A stretch of DNA of 64,000 nt from positions 186,001 through 250,000 of the forward strand of contig CAVWRK010000016.1 of the NCBI GenBank assembly GCA_963757395.1, read 5' to 3'. Position numbers and translations under genes: made by a program. Shown piece by piece: positions 27,652 through 36,862 of the stretch. The notes beneath the pieces are model-generated. The model made no database searches and was not told where the DNA came from. It was given only the letters and a program-made list of their open reading frames with translations. Within the stretch, counting starts at the first letter, position 1, and every line of letters begins with the position of its first letter. This stretch comes from DATAOG01 sp963757395 (GTDB lineage Bacteria > Pseudomonadota > Alphaproteobacteria > Geminicoccales > Geminicoccaceae).

Positions 27652-28588
27652 GCCCCGGCTCAGTTCCTCGGGCGGCTGGCGGCCGCGCTGGCGGAGGCCG
27701 AGCGCCCGGCGGTAGATCTCGCGCCGCGGCCGGCCGGTCGCGGCCGCGACCGCGGCGGCCGCGGCCGCCGGGGCCATGGTCGCCAGCGCCGCCTCGAGCG
27801 CGGCGTCCAGTTCGCCTTCCGTTGCCGCCGCACCGGCGGCCGGCGGCGGCCCGATCACGAGCACCACCTCGCCCTTGGGCGGCCCGCCGAGCGCGTAGTC
27901 GGCGGCCAGCCGATCGAGCGGGCCGCGCCGGACCTCTTCGAAACGCTTGGTCAGCTCGCGCGCGACCGCCGCCTCGCGCGGGCCGAGCGTGCGTGCGAGC
28001 TCGGCCAGGGTCGCGGGCAGCCGTCTTGCCGCCTCGAACAAGCACGAGCGTCGCCCGGACCGCGCCCAGCTCGCGCAGCGTGCGCTCGCGGGCCGCAGCG
28101 CGCGCCGGCAGGAAGCCCGCGACCAGGAAGCGGTCGGTCGGCAGCCCCGAGACCGTGAGTGCTGCGATCGCGGCCGAGGGCCCCGGCACCGTCAGCACCT
28201 CGATCCCGGCGTCGATCGCCGCCCGCACCAGCTTGTAGCCGGGGTCCGAGATCAACGGCGTGCCGGCATCGGTCGTGAGCGCCACGACGGCGCCCGCCTG
28301 GAGCCGGGCGAGGATCTGCGGGCGCATCCGGGCGGCATTGTGCTCGTGATAGGCGAGCAGCGGGCGCTCGATCCCCTGCCGGTGCAGCAACCCGCCGGTC
28401 ACCCGGGTATCCTCGCAGACGACCAGGTCGGCAGCAGCCAGCGCCGCCAGCGCGCGCGGCGACAGATCGCCCAGATTGCCGATCGGGGTGGCGATCAGAT
28501 GCAGGCCTGGCGCGAGTTTACTTCGCCCGGAAGCGCCGCTAGGTTGGCCTTCGTCCGGGGCAGCCAAAGCCGAACGGGTCACGCTCAT
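27652..28588 (-). CDS. rsmI: 16S rRNA 2'-O-ribose C1402 methyltransferase RsmI (frameshifted)
   Basis: The N-terminal SAM-dependent tetrapyrrole-methylase-like domain is intact: APGLHLIATPIGNLGDLSPR, CEDTRVTGGLLHRQGI, ALTTDAGTPLISDPGYKLVR and TVPGPSAAIAALTVSGLPTD. One extra T near 28040 (in LVL-FEAARRLP) shifts the frame into the C-terminal half (TKRFEEVRRGPL, PKGEVVLVIG, ATGRPRREIYRRAL). No stop separates that frame from YraN. RsmI methylates C1402 in the ribosomal P site. The start at 28588 overlaps the divergent lipoprotein's upstream region. Confidence 0.87.
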
Positions 28589-28610
28589 GTCTGCGGCTTG
28601 GGCAAAGGCA

Positions 28611-30032
28611 ATGAGGTGGATGCGGGTGAAGGCGGAGCTGGCGGCATCGGGTCTCGGTCTGCTGCTCCTGCTCGCAGCCTGTGCGTCCGACACCGGACCG
28701 GAGCCGGGCACGACCGTACAATCGCCCGAGGGAAAGGTCGAGTTGCAGCTACCGCCGGAGGTTCGGGTCGGGCTGCTGCTGCCGCTCACCGGACCGGCCG
28801 CGGGTCTCGCCAAAGACATGCTCGACGCGGCGCAGATGGCGCTGTTCGACGTCGGCCCCAACGATCTGACCCTGTTGCCGCGCGACACCGCCGGCACCCC
28901 GGACGGCGCCCGTCAGGCCGCCGAGCAGGCGATCGAGGAGGGCGCCGTCGTGATCCTCGGGCCGCTGTTCAATCAGGCGGTGACCGCGGTCAGCCCGGTC
29001 GCCGCACAGCACGGGGTCCGGGTGCTGGCGTTCTCCAACGTCACCACGGCCGCCGCCGACGGCACCTTCCTGCTCGGCTTCCGGCCGGAGGAGCAGGTTC
29101 AGCGCGTCGTGCGCTACGCGCTCGAGCACGTCCAACGCCAGCCCGACGAAGCGACGTTGCCCGGAACCGGACCCCAGCCGGGCCTGGCCGATCCGGGCAC
29201 AGCCGACCAGGGCGGCCCGGATCAGGCGGCGCCCGATCAGGCGCCCGGAGGGCCCGTTCCGGGTCCGGTCCGGATCGCCGGCCTGGCGCCCAACGACGCC
29301 TATGGCGCGACCGCGATGGACGCCCTGCGGCGCACGGTTCTGGGGAGCGGCGGCGAGCTCGGCCAGACCCTCTTCTATCCGCCGGACCAGGCCGATCCCT
29401 CGACCGTGGTCCGCCAGATCGCGGCCTACGACAGGCGCAAGGCGGCGCTCGAGCGGGAGCGCGCCCGCCTCAAGCAGCTGAACGACGACCAGTCCCGCCA
29501 GGCGCTCGAGCGGCTGACGACCCTGGACACGCTCGGCGGACCGCCGTTCGACGCGATCCTGATCGCCGATGGCGGCGATCGGCTGCGCTCGGTCGCCTCG
29601 CTACTGACCTTCTTCGACGTCGACCCGGCGATGATCCGCTTCCTCGGCACGATGCGCTGGCAGGACGATCCGCGGGTGCTGCAGGAGGCGGCGCTGCAGC
29701 AGGGCTGGTTCGCCGCCTCGGCGCCCGAGAGCCTGGCCCAGTTCCAGAGCCGGTTTCAGGGGGTCTATGGCCACCCGCCGCAGCAGCTCGCCGCCCTCGC
29801 CTATGACGCCACCGCGCTCGCGGTGATCGTCGCCCGGGATCTGCGCGACCCGAAATTCGAGTCCGCGACGCTCGCCAACGCCCAGGGCTTCGCCGGCGCG
29901 ACCGGGCTGTTCCGGCTGCGCCCGGACGGCCTGGCCGATCACGGCCTGGCCATCCTCGAGGTCGCGGGCGGCACCGCGCGCACGATCGAGCCGCCGCCCG
30001 CGAGCTTCACCGACCAGCTGGCGGGCCGCTGA
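28611..30032 (+). CDS. Penicillin-binding protein activator (LpoA-like lipoprotein)
   Basis: A lipoprotein of about 473 residues. The signal MRVKAELAASGLGLLLLLAA ends in the lipobox LAAC. A type 1 periplasmic-binding fold follows: VRVGLLLPLTGPAAGLAKDM, VVILGPLFNQAVTAVSPVAA, APNDAYGATAMDALRRTVLG and YDATALAVIVARDLRD. A Pro/Gln/Asp-rich insert lies at about 180-215. In alphaproteobacteria this gene is regularly divergent from rsmI-yraN and is named for E. coli LpoA, which activates PBP1a. ATG 28620 is an alternative start. The 3' end overlaps rdgB by 26 nt. Confidence 0.88.
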   Translation: MRWMRVKAELAASGLGLLLLLAACASDTGPEPGTTVQSPEGKVELQLPPEVRVGLLLPLTGPAAGLAKDMLDAAQMALFDVGPNDLTLLPRDTAGTPDGARQAAEQAIEEGAVVILGPLFNQAVTAVSPVAAQHGVRVLAFSNVTTAAADGTFLLGFRPEEQVQRVVRYALEHVQRQPDEATLPGTGPQPGLADPGTADQGGPDQAAPDQAPGGPVPGPVRIAGLAPNDAYGATAMDALRRTVLGSGGELGQTLFYPPDQADPSTVVRQIAAYDRRKAALERERARLKQLNDDQSRQALERLTTLDTLGGPPFDAILIADGGDRLRSVASLLTFFDVDPAMIRFLGTMRWQDDPRVLQEAALQQGWFAASAPESLAQFQSRFQGVYGHPPQQLAALAYDATALAVIVARDLRDPKFESATLANAQGFAGATGLFRLRPDGLADHGLAILEVAGGTARTIEPPPASFTDQLAGR

Positions 30033-30669
30033 GCCGGGCGCCGGCCGGCGCCCCGAAGCAGCGCCCGAGCAGCCGGCGCAGCGCCTGGCCGCGATGGCTC
30101 TGCGCCTGCTTGGCCGCGCGCGGCAGCTCGGCGAAGGTCTGGCTCGAGCCCTGGGGCACGAACATCGGGTCGTAGCCGAAGCCGCCCCGACCGCGCGGCG
30201 GATCGACCAGCTCGCCCGCGACCCGGCCGTGCACCAGCTCCTCGTGGCCGTCCGGCCAGGCGAGGCAGAGGGCCGCGACGAACGCCGCGCGCCGGTCGGC
30301 GGCGGCAAAGCTGCCGTAGCGGGCGGCGAGCTCGTCCCGGACCCGGGCCATCGCCCGGCCGAAGTCGGCCTCCGGCCCCGCCCAGCGGGCCGAGTGCACC
30401 CCCGGCCGGCCTCCCAGGCCCGCCACCACCAGCCCGGAATCGTCGGCCAGCGCCGGCAGACCCGCGGCCGCGGCCGCGGCGTGCGCCTTGATCCGGGCGT
30501 TGGCTGCGAAGCTCCGGCCGTCCTCGACCGGCTCGGCAAGGCCGAGCGCCGCGCCCGAGGTCACCTCGACCGGCTGGCCCGCGAGCAGCTCCTGCAGCTC
30601 GGCGAGCTTGCCCGGATTGTGGCTCGCGAGCACGAGCTTGGGCTCGGCGAACCGCCGTGCCACCCTCAC
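30007..30669 (-). CDS. rdgB: XTP/dITP diphosphatase RdgB
   Basis: A 220-residue Ham1/RdgB pyrophosphatase that removes non-canonical purine triphosphates: KLVLASHNPGKLAELQELLA, ALADDSGLVVAGLGGRPGVH, SARWAG and the signature GGFGYDPMFVP. The start is the GTG at 30669, which overlaps the rph stop in a GTGA. The C-terminus is about 15 residues longer than usual. It is co-transcribed with rph, the common alphaproteobacterial order. Confidence 0.95.
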   Translation of the reverse strand: MRVARRFAEPKLVLASHNPGKLAELQELLAGQPVEVTSGAALGLAEPVEDGRSFAANARIKAHAAAAAAGLPALADDSGLVVAGLGGRPGVHSARWAGPEADFGRAMARVRDELAARYGSFAAADRRAAFVAALCLAWPDGHEELVHGRVAGELVDPPRGRGGFGYDPMFVPQGSSQTFAELPRAAKQAQSHRGQALRRLLGRCFGAPAGARLSGPPAGR

Positions 30670-31388
30670 GCGTCGAGACCGAGCGCCCGACGCTGGCAGG
30701 CCAGCAGCTCGCGCACGCCCTGCTCGGCGAGCCGATGCAGGGCGGTGAACTGCTCGGACGTGAGCGGCTCGGTCTCGGCGGTGAGCTGGATCTCGACGAT
30801 CCCGCCCGAGCCGGTCAGCACGAAATTGGCATCGGCCTCGGCGGTGCTGTCCTCGGCGTAGTCCGGGTCGAGCACCGCCTGGCCCTCGACCAGAGCAGAG
30901 GCGACCGCGGCGACCGGCTCGCGCAGCGGCAGCGCCGGCAGCTGCTCGGCCGCGACCAGGCCCGCGAACGCCTGGTGCAAGGCGACGTAGGCGCCGGTGA
31001 TCGCGGCCGTGCGGGTGCCGCCGTCCGCCTGCAGCACGTCGCAGTCGAGCAGGATCTGACGCTCGCCCATCAGGGACAGGTCGGTGACCGCGCGCAGCGC
31101 CCGGCCGATCAGCCGCTGGATCTCCAGGGTCCGCCCGGACTGCCGGCCGCGCGCCGCCTCGCGGTCGGTGCGGCGGTTGGTCGCGCGCGGCAGCATGCCG
31201 TATTCGGCCGTGACCCAGCCGCGGCCGCTGTTGCGCAGGAACGGCGGCACCCGCTCCTGCACGGTCGCCGTGCACAGCACGTGAGTGCCGCCGCAGCGGA
31301 TCAGGCACGAGCCCTCGGCATGGGGCGAGCAGCCGGGCTCGAAGGTGATCGCGCGCAACTGGTCGGGGGCGCGTCCGGAGGGGCGCAT
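30666..31388 (-). CDS. rph: Ribonuclease PH
   Basis: A 240-residue phosphorolytic 3'-5' exoribonuclease that trims tRNA 3' ends: MRPSGRAPDQLRAITFEPGC, EGSCLIRCGGTHVLCTATVQ, GWVTAEYGMLPRATNRRTDR and LDCDVLQADGGTRTAAITGA. The start at 31388 has GGGAGG 4 nt upstream; ATG 31400 lacks such a site. It forms a two-gene operon with rdgB. Confidence 0.96.
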   Translation of the reverse strand: MRPSGRAPDQLRAITFEPGCSPHAEGSCLIRCGGTHVLCTATVQERVPPFLRNSGRGWVTAEYGMLPRATNRRTDREAARGRQSGRTLEIQRLIGRALRAVTDLSLMGERQILLDCDVLQADGGTRTAAITGAYVALHQAFAGLVAAEQLPALPLREPVAAVASALVEGQAVLDPDYAEDSTAEADANFVLTGSGGIVEIQLTAETEPLTSEQFTALHRLAEQGVRELLACQRRALGLDA

Positions 31389-31511
31389 GGAGCCTCCCAT
31401 GGTTGGGCGCCCGTCCTAGCGCCCAACGCCCCCGACTTCAAGGCCGGCCCGGACCGAGCCGCCGGTCGCGCTTACGGTTTGTTAGGAGGCCGGGGCGTTG
31501 GTTGACGCCCG

Positions 31512-32096
31512 GTGGCGCGCAAGGTGCAGCGCTTGGGTCAGGTTATGTTCGGTTGTCAGCGGTTCCAGCTCTCTCGGCTTCGGCAACCACGAAGGCTACT
31601 GATCGCGCTCACCCTCACGGTCGCGACCACCAGCACCGCAGCCGCGAGCCCGGCCGGCCCGGTCGATCATCTGCAACGCGACCTCGGCGCGCTCCAGGCC
31701 CAGCTCGAGCAGATCGATCCGGAGCTCGGCGACAACGGTCCCCAGACGGTCGGGTTCAACGCCGATCTCGGCGACGGCAGCCCGGCCTTTCGCCGGCAAA
31801 GCCTGGTGGCCATGGTTCACGCCTCAGCGCGCAACCTCGACCGGCTGATCGTGGCCTACCGCGCCGCGGGCGACGAGCAGCGCGCCGGCGGCGCCGAGAC
31901 GCTGCGCCTGAGCATGTACGGGCTGACCGAGCGCTTCGAGCGCCTGGCCCAGCCCGCGGACTCGGCGACCCTCGTCGTGCTCCGCGACCAGACCGGGGCT
32001 CTGCTGGCCGAACTCGTTCAGGATCTCAGCCTGCTGGCCGCCGAACCGGCGCCCGCCGACCCGACGGCCGCGCCCGCGCCGCAACCCCTGCCCTGA
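31512..32096 (+). CDS. Hypothetical protein, possibly secreted
   Basis: A 194-residue protein of no family I recognise. It has a hydrophobic stretch at about 28-46 (PRRLLIALTLTVATTSTAAA) with an Ala-x-Ala site, so it may be exported. An ATG at 31545 would give a more normal signal-peptide length. The mature part is helical (HLQRDLGALQAQLEQIDPEL, LRLSMYGLTERFERLA) and ends in a Pro/Ala-rich tail. It lies between rph (divergent) and xsc. Confidence 0.55.
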   Translation: MARKVQRLGQVMFGCQRFQLSRLRQPRRLLIALTLTVATTSTAAASPAGPVDHLQRDLGALQAQLEQIDPELGDNGPQTVGFNADLGDGSPAFRRQSLVAMVHASARNLDRLIVAYRAAGDEQRAGGAETLRLSMYGLTERFERLAQPADSATLVVLRDQTGALLAELVQDLSLLAAEPAPADPTAAPAPQPLP

Positions 32097-32277
32097 CCTA
32101 TCGGATCTGACACGCGGAGCCGCACCGGGCGGCGGGAAGGCCACGCGCCGCAGTCCGGGCTGGACAGCCCAAGGCCATGCCCGCATCATCCGGACCACGC
32201 AGCCGCCTCACCGCCACCGGCGGTGTCAGAAGAAGCGCAAGCTGCGCGCCCAAGACCGAGTCCAGGAGGCCCAACCG

Positions 32278-33990
32278 ATGACCCGCATGACGCCGAGCGA
32301 AGCTTTCGTCGAAACCCTGGCCGCCCACGGCGTCAAGACCGTCTTCGGCATCGTCGGCTCCGCCTACATGGACGCGCTCGACATCTTCGAGCCGGCCGGC
32401 ATCCGCTTCGTCTCGGTCGCGCACGAGCAGAACGCCGCCCACATGGCCGACGGCTATTCGCGGGTGCTCGACAAGCACGGCGTCTGCATCGCCCAGAACG
32501 GGCCCGGGATCACCAATTTCGTGACCGGCATCGCGGCCGCCTACTGGGCCCATTCGCCGGTCGTCTGCATCACGCCCGAGACCGGCAGCGCCACGATCGG
32601 CATGGGCGGCTTCCAGGAAACCGACCAGATGCCGATTTTTTCCCGGATTACCAAGTTCCAGACCCACATCAACCGGCCCGACCGGATCGCCGAGCTGACC
32701 TCGCGCGCGTTCGACCTGGCATTGGCCGAGCGCGGGCCTGTGCAGATCAACATCCCACGCGACTACTTTTACGGCGAGATCGACGTGACGCTGCCGAGGC
32801 CGGTGCCGATCGAGCGCTCGGCCGGCGGCCCGGCGAGCCTGGCCGCAGCCGCCGACGCGCTGAAGTCCGGAAAATTTCCGGTGATCGTCGCGGGCGGCGG
32901 CGTGATCATGTCGCATGGGGTCGACGAGGCGGTGGCGCTCGCCGAGCAGCTCGGCGCGCCGGTGGTCGCGAGCTATCTGCACAACGACAGTTTTCCGAGC
33001 CGTCACGAGCTCTATTGCGGCCCGCTGGGCTACCAGGGCTCGAAGGCGGCGATGCGCATCCTGGCCCAGGCCGACGTCGTGCTCGCGCTCGGGACCCGGC
33101 TCGGCCCGTTCGGAACCCTGCCGCAGTACGGCATCGAGTACTGGCCCAAGGACGCCCGGATCGTCCAGGTCGATCCCGACCACCGGATGATCGGCCTGAC
33201 CAAGGCGATCGACGTCGGCGTGGTCGGCGACGCCAGGGCGGCGGCCGCCGAGCTGCTCGCGCGGCTCCAAAATCAGCCGCTCGCGGGCCACGCCAACCGG
33301 ACCGAGAGGCTGGCCGAGGTCCGCCGCCAGAAGGCCGCCTGGGAGGAGGAGCTGTCCGGACTCTCGTCCGCCGAAGGCTCGCCGATCGCGCCCCGGCGGG
33401 CCCTTCGCGAACTCGAGAAGGCGATGCCCAGGAACGCGATGGTGACCACCGACATCGGCAACGTCTGCTCGGTCGCCAACAGCTATCTGCGCTTCGATGC
33501 CCCGAACAGCTTCTTTGCCCCGATGAGCTTTGGCAACTGCGGCTACGCCTTCCCGACCGCGATGGGCGCCAAGGTCGCGGCACCCGAGCGGCCGGCGGTC
33601 GCCTACGTCGGCGACGGCGCCTGGGGCATGAGCCTGAACGAGGTTTTGACCTGCGTCCGCGAACGGATCCCGGCCACGGCGGTGGTCTTCAACAACGGCC
33701 AGTGGGGTGCCGAGAAAAAGAACCAGATCGACTACTACGCCGATCGCTACGTCGGCACCAACCTCGAGAACCCGAGCTTCGCCGCGATCGCGCGCGCGAT
33801 GGGCGCCGAGGGCATCACGGTCGAGGCGCCGGATCAGGTCGGCGATGCGCTGCGCGCGGCGACCGCCGCGGACGTCTGCACCGTGATCGAGCTGAAGATC
33901 ACCCAGGAGCTCGGCGAGCCGTTCCGCCGCGACGCGCTGAAGAAGCCCAAGCGCTTGCTGGCGAAGTACAAAGCCTACGAAGTGGCGTAA
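32278..33990 (+). CDS. xsc: Sulfoacetaldehyde acetyltransferase
   Basis: A 570-residue thiamine-diphosphate enzyme that converts sulfoacetaldehyde and phosphate to acetyl phosphate and sulfite. The Xsc-typical run MGGFQETDQMPIFSRITKFQ is present. The cofactor glutamate is in VAHEQNAAHMADGY, and the ThDP motif GDGAWGMSLNE...VVFNN is intact. Taurine, isethionate and other C2 sulfonates converge on it. Neither phosphotransacetylase nor a taurine-pyruvate aminotransferase is adjacent, while tauABC lies 2.9 kb away on the other strand. The stop overlaps the SIMPL gene start (TAATG). Confidence 0.95.
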   Translation: MTRMTPSEAFVETLAAHGVKTVFGIVGSAYMDALDIFEPAGIRFVSVAHEQNAAHMADGYSRVLDKHGVCIAQNGPGITNFVTGIAAAYWAHSPVVCITPETGSATIGMGGFQETDQMPIFSRITKFQTHINRPDRIAELTSRAFDLALAERGPVQINIPRDYFYGEIDVTLPRPVPIERSAGGPASLAAAADALKSGKFPVIVAGGGVIMSHGVDEAVALAEQLGAPVVASYLHNDSFPSRHELYCGPLGYQGSKAAMRILAQADVVLALGTRLGPFGTLPQYGIEYWPKDARIVQVDPDHRMIGLTKAIDVGVVGDARAAAAELLARLQNQPLAGHANRTERLAEVRRQKAAWEEELSGLSSAEGSPIAPRRALRELEKAMPRNAMVTTDIGNVCSVANSYLRFDAPNSFFAPMSFGNCGYAFPTAMGAKVAAPERPAVAYVGDGAWGMSLNEVLTCVRERIPATAVVFNNGQWGAEKKNQIDYYADRYVGTNLENPSFAAIARAMGAEGITVEAPDQVGDALRAATAADVCTVIELKITQELGEPFRRDALKKPKRLLAKYKAYEVA

Positions 33991-34742
33991 TGGCGACCTC
34001 GCTCAACGACCTGCGCGGCCGGACGCCCGCCTGGGCCCTTCTTGCCGGCGCCCTGATCCTCGGGCTCGGCCTCGCCGCCGCGGGCTTCCTGGTCGGCCGC
34101 GGCTTCGAACGCGGCCGGAGCGTCGACCGTTACGTGACGGTCAAGGGCCTGGCCGAGACCTTCGTCAAGGCCGACCTCGCGGTCTGGCCGCTCCGGATCA
34201 CCGCGACCGGCAACGACCTCGGTCAGGTCCAGACCAGGATCGACACCGACCTCGGGACGATCACCCGGTTCCTCTCCGAGCACGGCATCGAGGCCGAGGC
34301 GATCCAGCCGCAGCGGGTCGAGGTCACGGATCTTTTGGCCCAGGCCTATCGGCCGGAAGGGGTCGGCGACAACCGCTTCATCGTCGCCCAGACCGTGATC
34401 GTACGCACCGAGCAGGTCGACCGGGTCGCCGAGCTCAACCGGGCGACCGGCGAGCTGGTCAAGCAGGGCGTGGTGCTCGCCGATACCGGCGGCCCGAGCT
34501 ACCTGTTCACCAAGCTGAACGACATCAAGCCCGACATGTTGGCCGCGGCGACCCGCAACGCGCGCGAGGCGGCCGAACAGTTCGCCGCCGATTCCGGCAG
34601 CGAGATCGCCGAGATCCGACGCGCCTCCCAAGGCCTGTTCGAGATCCTGGCCCGCGATCCCGCACCCGGTCTCTCGGAGCAGAACCAGCTCGACAAGAAG
34701 ATCCGGGTGGTCAGCACGGTCGAATACCGCCTCAGCCGCTAG
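33990..34742 (+). CDS. SIMPL domain-containing protein
   Basis: A 250-residue protein with one N-terminal membrane helix (WALLAGALILGLGLAAAGFL) and a periplasmic SIMPL (DUF541) domain: RYVTVKGLAETFVKADLAVW, GIEAEAIQPQRVEV, and a YLFTKLNDIKPDML segment. SIMPL proteins are of unclear function and often protect against oxidative stress. It is coupled to xsc by a TAATG overlap, an unusual partner, perhaps for sulfite stress. Confidence 0.9.
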   Translation: MATSLNDLRGRTPAWALLAGALILGLGLAAAGFLVGRGFERGRSVDRYVTVKGLAETFVKADLAVWPLRITATGNDLGQVQTRIDTDLGTITRFLSEHGIEAEAIQPQRVEVTDLLAQAYRPEGVGDNRFIVAQTVIVRTEQVDRVAELNRATGELVKQGVVLADTGGPSYLFTKLNDIKPDMLAAATRNAREAAEQFAADSGSEIAEIRRASQGLFEILARDPAPGLSEQNQLDKKIRVVSTVEYRLSR

Positions 34743-34827
34743 GGCTGCGCGCGCGACGATCGCAGGCCGTCAATTTACAGGCGACCCGTCGAGGTCCGGC
34801 GATGATTGATGGTGGGTTTAACGCAGA

Positions 34828-35742
34828 TCACGCCGGCATGGAGTCGAACACGAGCGCCTGGTGGAGCGAGACGCCGGCGGTGACACCATCGGATGACGCC
34901 AAGGTCGCGTTGTTGTGCGATGCGCGCACGATATCGCCAGCTGCATAGACCCCTGGCACCGTGCTCATTCCCGCCGCATCTATTTGGATGACGGGGCCAA
35001 AGGGCCCGTCGTCGAAGGCGCATCCAAGCTGCTGCGCGATCGGGCTGTTCATGCGCGTCTCGGTGAGGAGATAGAGGGCGCTCGCGCGTACCGACCGGCC
35101 GTCGGCGAGGGCGATTCCGGTAAGGCCGGGGGCGTCGCCTTCCAGCCCCGCGATCGGGGCTGGTTCGATCGCGACCCCGCGCTTGGCGAGCTGACTTCGG
35201 GCGGCGTCGTCAAGGTCGTTGCGGCCATTGAGGAAGAAGGTGACGGGCCCCCAGTCCGCGAGCAGCGAGGCCTGGTAGGGCGAGATCGGTCCGACGTCGA
35301 GAACGCCCGGCCTTTCAGCGCGGAATTCGTAGCCATGGCAGTAGGGGCAATAGAGAACGCTCGCTCCCCAGCGCTCGGCGAGCCCTGCCATCTCTGGCAG
35401 AATATCCGACACGCCGAACGCCAGGACGAGCTTCCTCGCCGATAGTTGCTGGCCGGATTCGAGCCCGACGCGAAACCCGTCATGGGGGTCGGCTTGCGCG
35501 GCGAGCGCGACGCCGTCGATGAATGTGACGAAGGGGTAGGCGCTGAGGCGGTCTCGCGCCTCGCGGATCATCGCTGCCGGATTGACGCCGTCGCGACCAA
35601 AAAATCCATGCAGTGCGGATGCGAAGCGATTGCGCGGCAAGCCCGCATCGACCACGCACACGCTTCGGCACGCACGGGCGATCTGGATGGCAGAGGAAAG
35701 CCCGGCGAAGCTGCCACCGATGACGATTGCGTCGAGTTGCAT
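34828..35742 (-). CDS. Thioredoxin reductase-like FAD/NAD(P) oxidoreductase
   Basis: A 304-residue flavoprotein. The FAD site is DAIVIGGSFAGLSSAIQIAR, the redox-active CPYC is in VLYCPYCHGYEF, and the C-terminal FAD motif is VPGVYAAGDIVR. The start at 35742 has GGAGA about 8 nt upstream; the longer ATG at 35820 adds residues that are not homologous. The shortened NADPH domain resembles the ferredoxin- or disulfide-product-linked, TrxR-like (GliT/HlmI-like) group. The partner is unknown. Confidence 0.88.
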   Translation of the reverse strand: MQLDAIVIGGSFAGLSSAIQIARACRSVCVVDAGLPRNRFASALHGFFGRDGVNPAAMIREARDRLSAYPFVTFIDGVALAAQADPHDGFRVGLESGQQLSARKLVLAFGVSDILPEMAGLAERWGASVLYCPYCHGYEFRAERPGVLDVGPISPYQASLLADWGPVTFFLNGRNDLDDAARSQLAKRGVAIEPAPIAGLEGDAPGLTGIALADGRSVRASALYLLTETRMNSPIAQQLGCAFDDGPFGPVIQIDAAGMSTVPGVYAAGDIVRASHNNATLASSDGVTAGVSLHQALVFDSMPA

Positions 35743-35871
35743 TGGGACGTCTCCGCACCGATGCTGCCGCGCGCTGGCGAGAATCGCGCGCTTTGGTTCA
35801 ATTGGTCGTTCAGGCATCATGGGCTGAAGTCCAGGTGCGCCGCCTCGAAGCCGCCTGACCCTGACCCGCGA

Positions 35872-36837
35872 TCACAGATATCTGGCTGGCGCGCTGCGGA
35901 GCAGCCGGGCGGCCTCGGCCACGGTCTCGGCGACGATCTCGGCCGCCGGCATGACCCTGGTGATCAGGTCGACGACCTCGCCGGCATGGACGACGCGGGT
36001 CGCGAGGTCGTCGGCCGCGGCTCCGTCATAGCGGGCGCGCTCCTCGTCGATCCGCGCTCGCAGGCCATCGGCATCGCCATGCCAGCGGCGCGAGAAGTCG
36101 TTGTGCAGGACCCGTCCGGTGAAGCCTCCGGGCCAGTCGATGGCGCGGGCCAGATCGAACACCCGGGTCCGCACCGTATCGTCACCGGCGGCTGCAACCA
36201 GGCGGGCCCCGGCGCCGGGCGGGCCGCCGGCTTCGGCGGCCGCGAAGAAGCGCGTGCCCATCATCACGCCGTCGGCACCCAGCATCAGGCTCGCGGCGAG
36301 GCCGCGCCCATCACCGATGCCGCCCGCGGCGACCACCAGCTGGTCGTCGCCGGCGAGGTCGCGGACCGCGGGCAGAAGCGCCGTCAGACCGCGCTCCAGG
36401 CCGTGGCCCCCGGCCTCCTGTCCCTGAGCGACCAGAATGTCGGTGCCGGCGGCGAGCGCCTGGCGCGCCTGGTCGAGCCGCTGCACCTGCCAGATCGTGG
36501 TCACGCCCGCGTCCTTGCACCTGGCGACGAAAGCAGTGGCATCGCCGAAGGCGAAGATCATGGCTTTCGGGCGGCGCTCGAGGCAGAGCTCGAGCAGCTC
36601 CGGCTGCCGCGCCAGCGACCAGGTGATGAACCCGGCCCCGACCGGCTGATTGCCGGCGGCGACGAACTGCTCCTTCAGCCAGGCGGCATCGCCATAGCCG
36701 CCGCCGATCAGGCCGAGGCCGCCGGCCGCGGACACCGCCGCCGCGAGCTCGCCACCCGCGACCGCGCCCATCGGCGCGAGCAGGATCGGATGCTCGATCC
36801 CGAGCGTTTCGGTCAGTCGCGTGCGAATCATGGCCAC
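35872..36837 (-). CDS. Nitronate monooxygenase-like FMN enzyme
   Basis: A 321-residue TIM-barrel flavoprotein of the 2-nitropropane dioxygenase family: IEHPILLAPMGAVAGGELAA, AQGQEAGGHGLERG, VVAAGGIGDGRGLAASLMLG and GADGVMMGTRF give the FMN phosphate site. It starts 25 nt after the tauC stop and is apparently the last gene of the tau operon. A role in oxidising a nitronate or in sulfonate-linked chemistry cannot be decided. Confidence 0.9.
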   Translation of the reverse strand: MAMIRTRLTETLGIEHPILLAPMGAVAGGELAAAVSAAGGLGLIGGGYGDAAWLKEQFVAAGNQPVGAGFITWSLARQPELLELCLERRPKAMIFAFGDATAFVARCKDAGVTTIWQVQRLDQARQALAAGTDILVAQGQEAGGHGLERGLTALLPAVRDLAGDDQLVVAAGGIGDGRGLAASLMLGADGVMMGTRFFAAAEAGGPPGAGARLVAAAGDDTVRTRVFDLARAIDWPGGFTGRVLHNDFSRRWHGDADGLRARIDEERARYDGAAADDLATRVVHAGEVVDLITRVMPAAEIVAETVAEAARLLRSAPARYL

Positions 36838-36862
36838 TCGTCCGCAAGCCCCTCCGACAGCA

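Noticed and set aside
32106..32230. Eight-base inverted pair TCTGACAC/GTGTCAGA and small ACCGCC/GGCGGT palindrome before xsc
   Set aside because: The arms are 110 nt apart and short for this GC content; not enough to call an operator.
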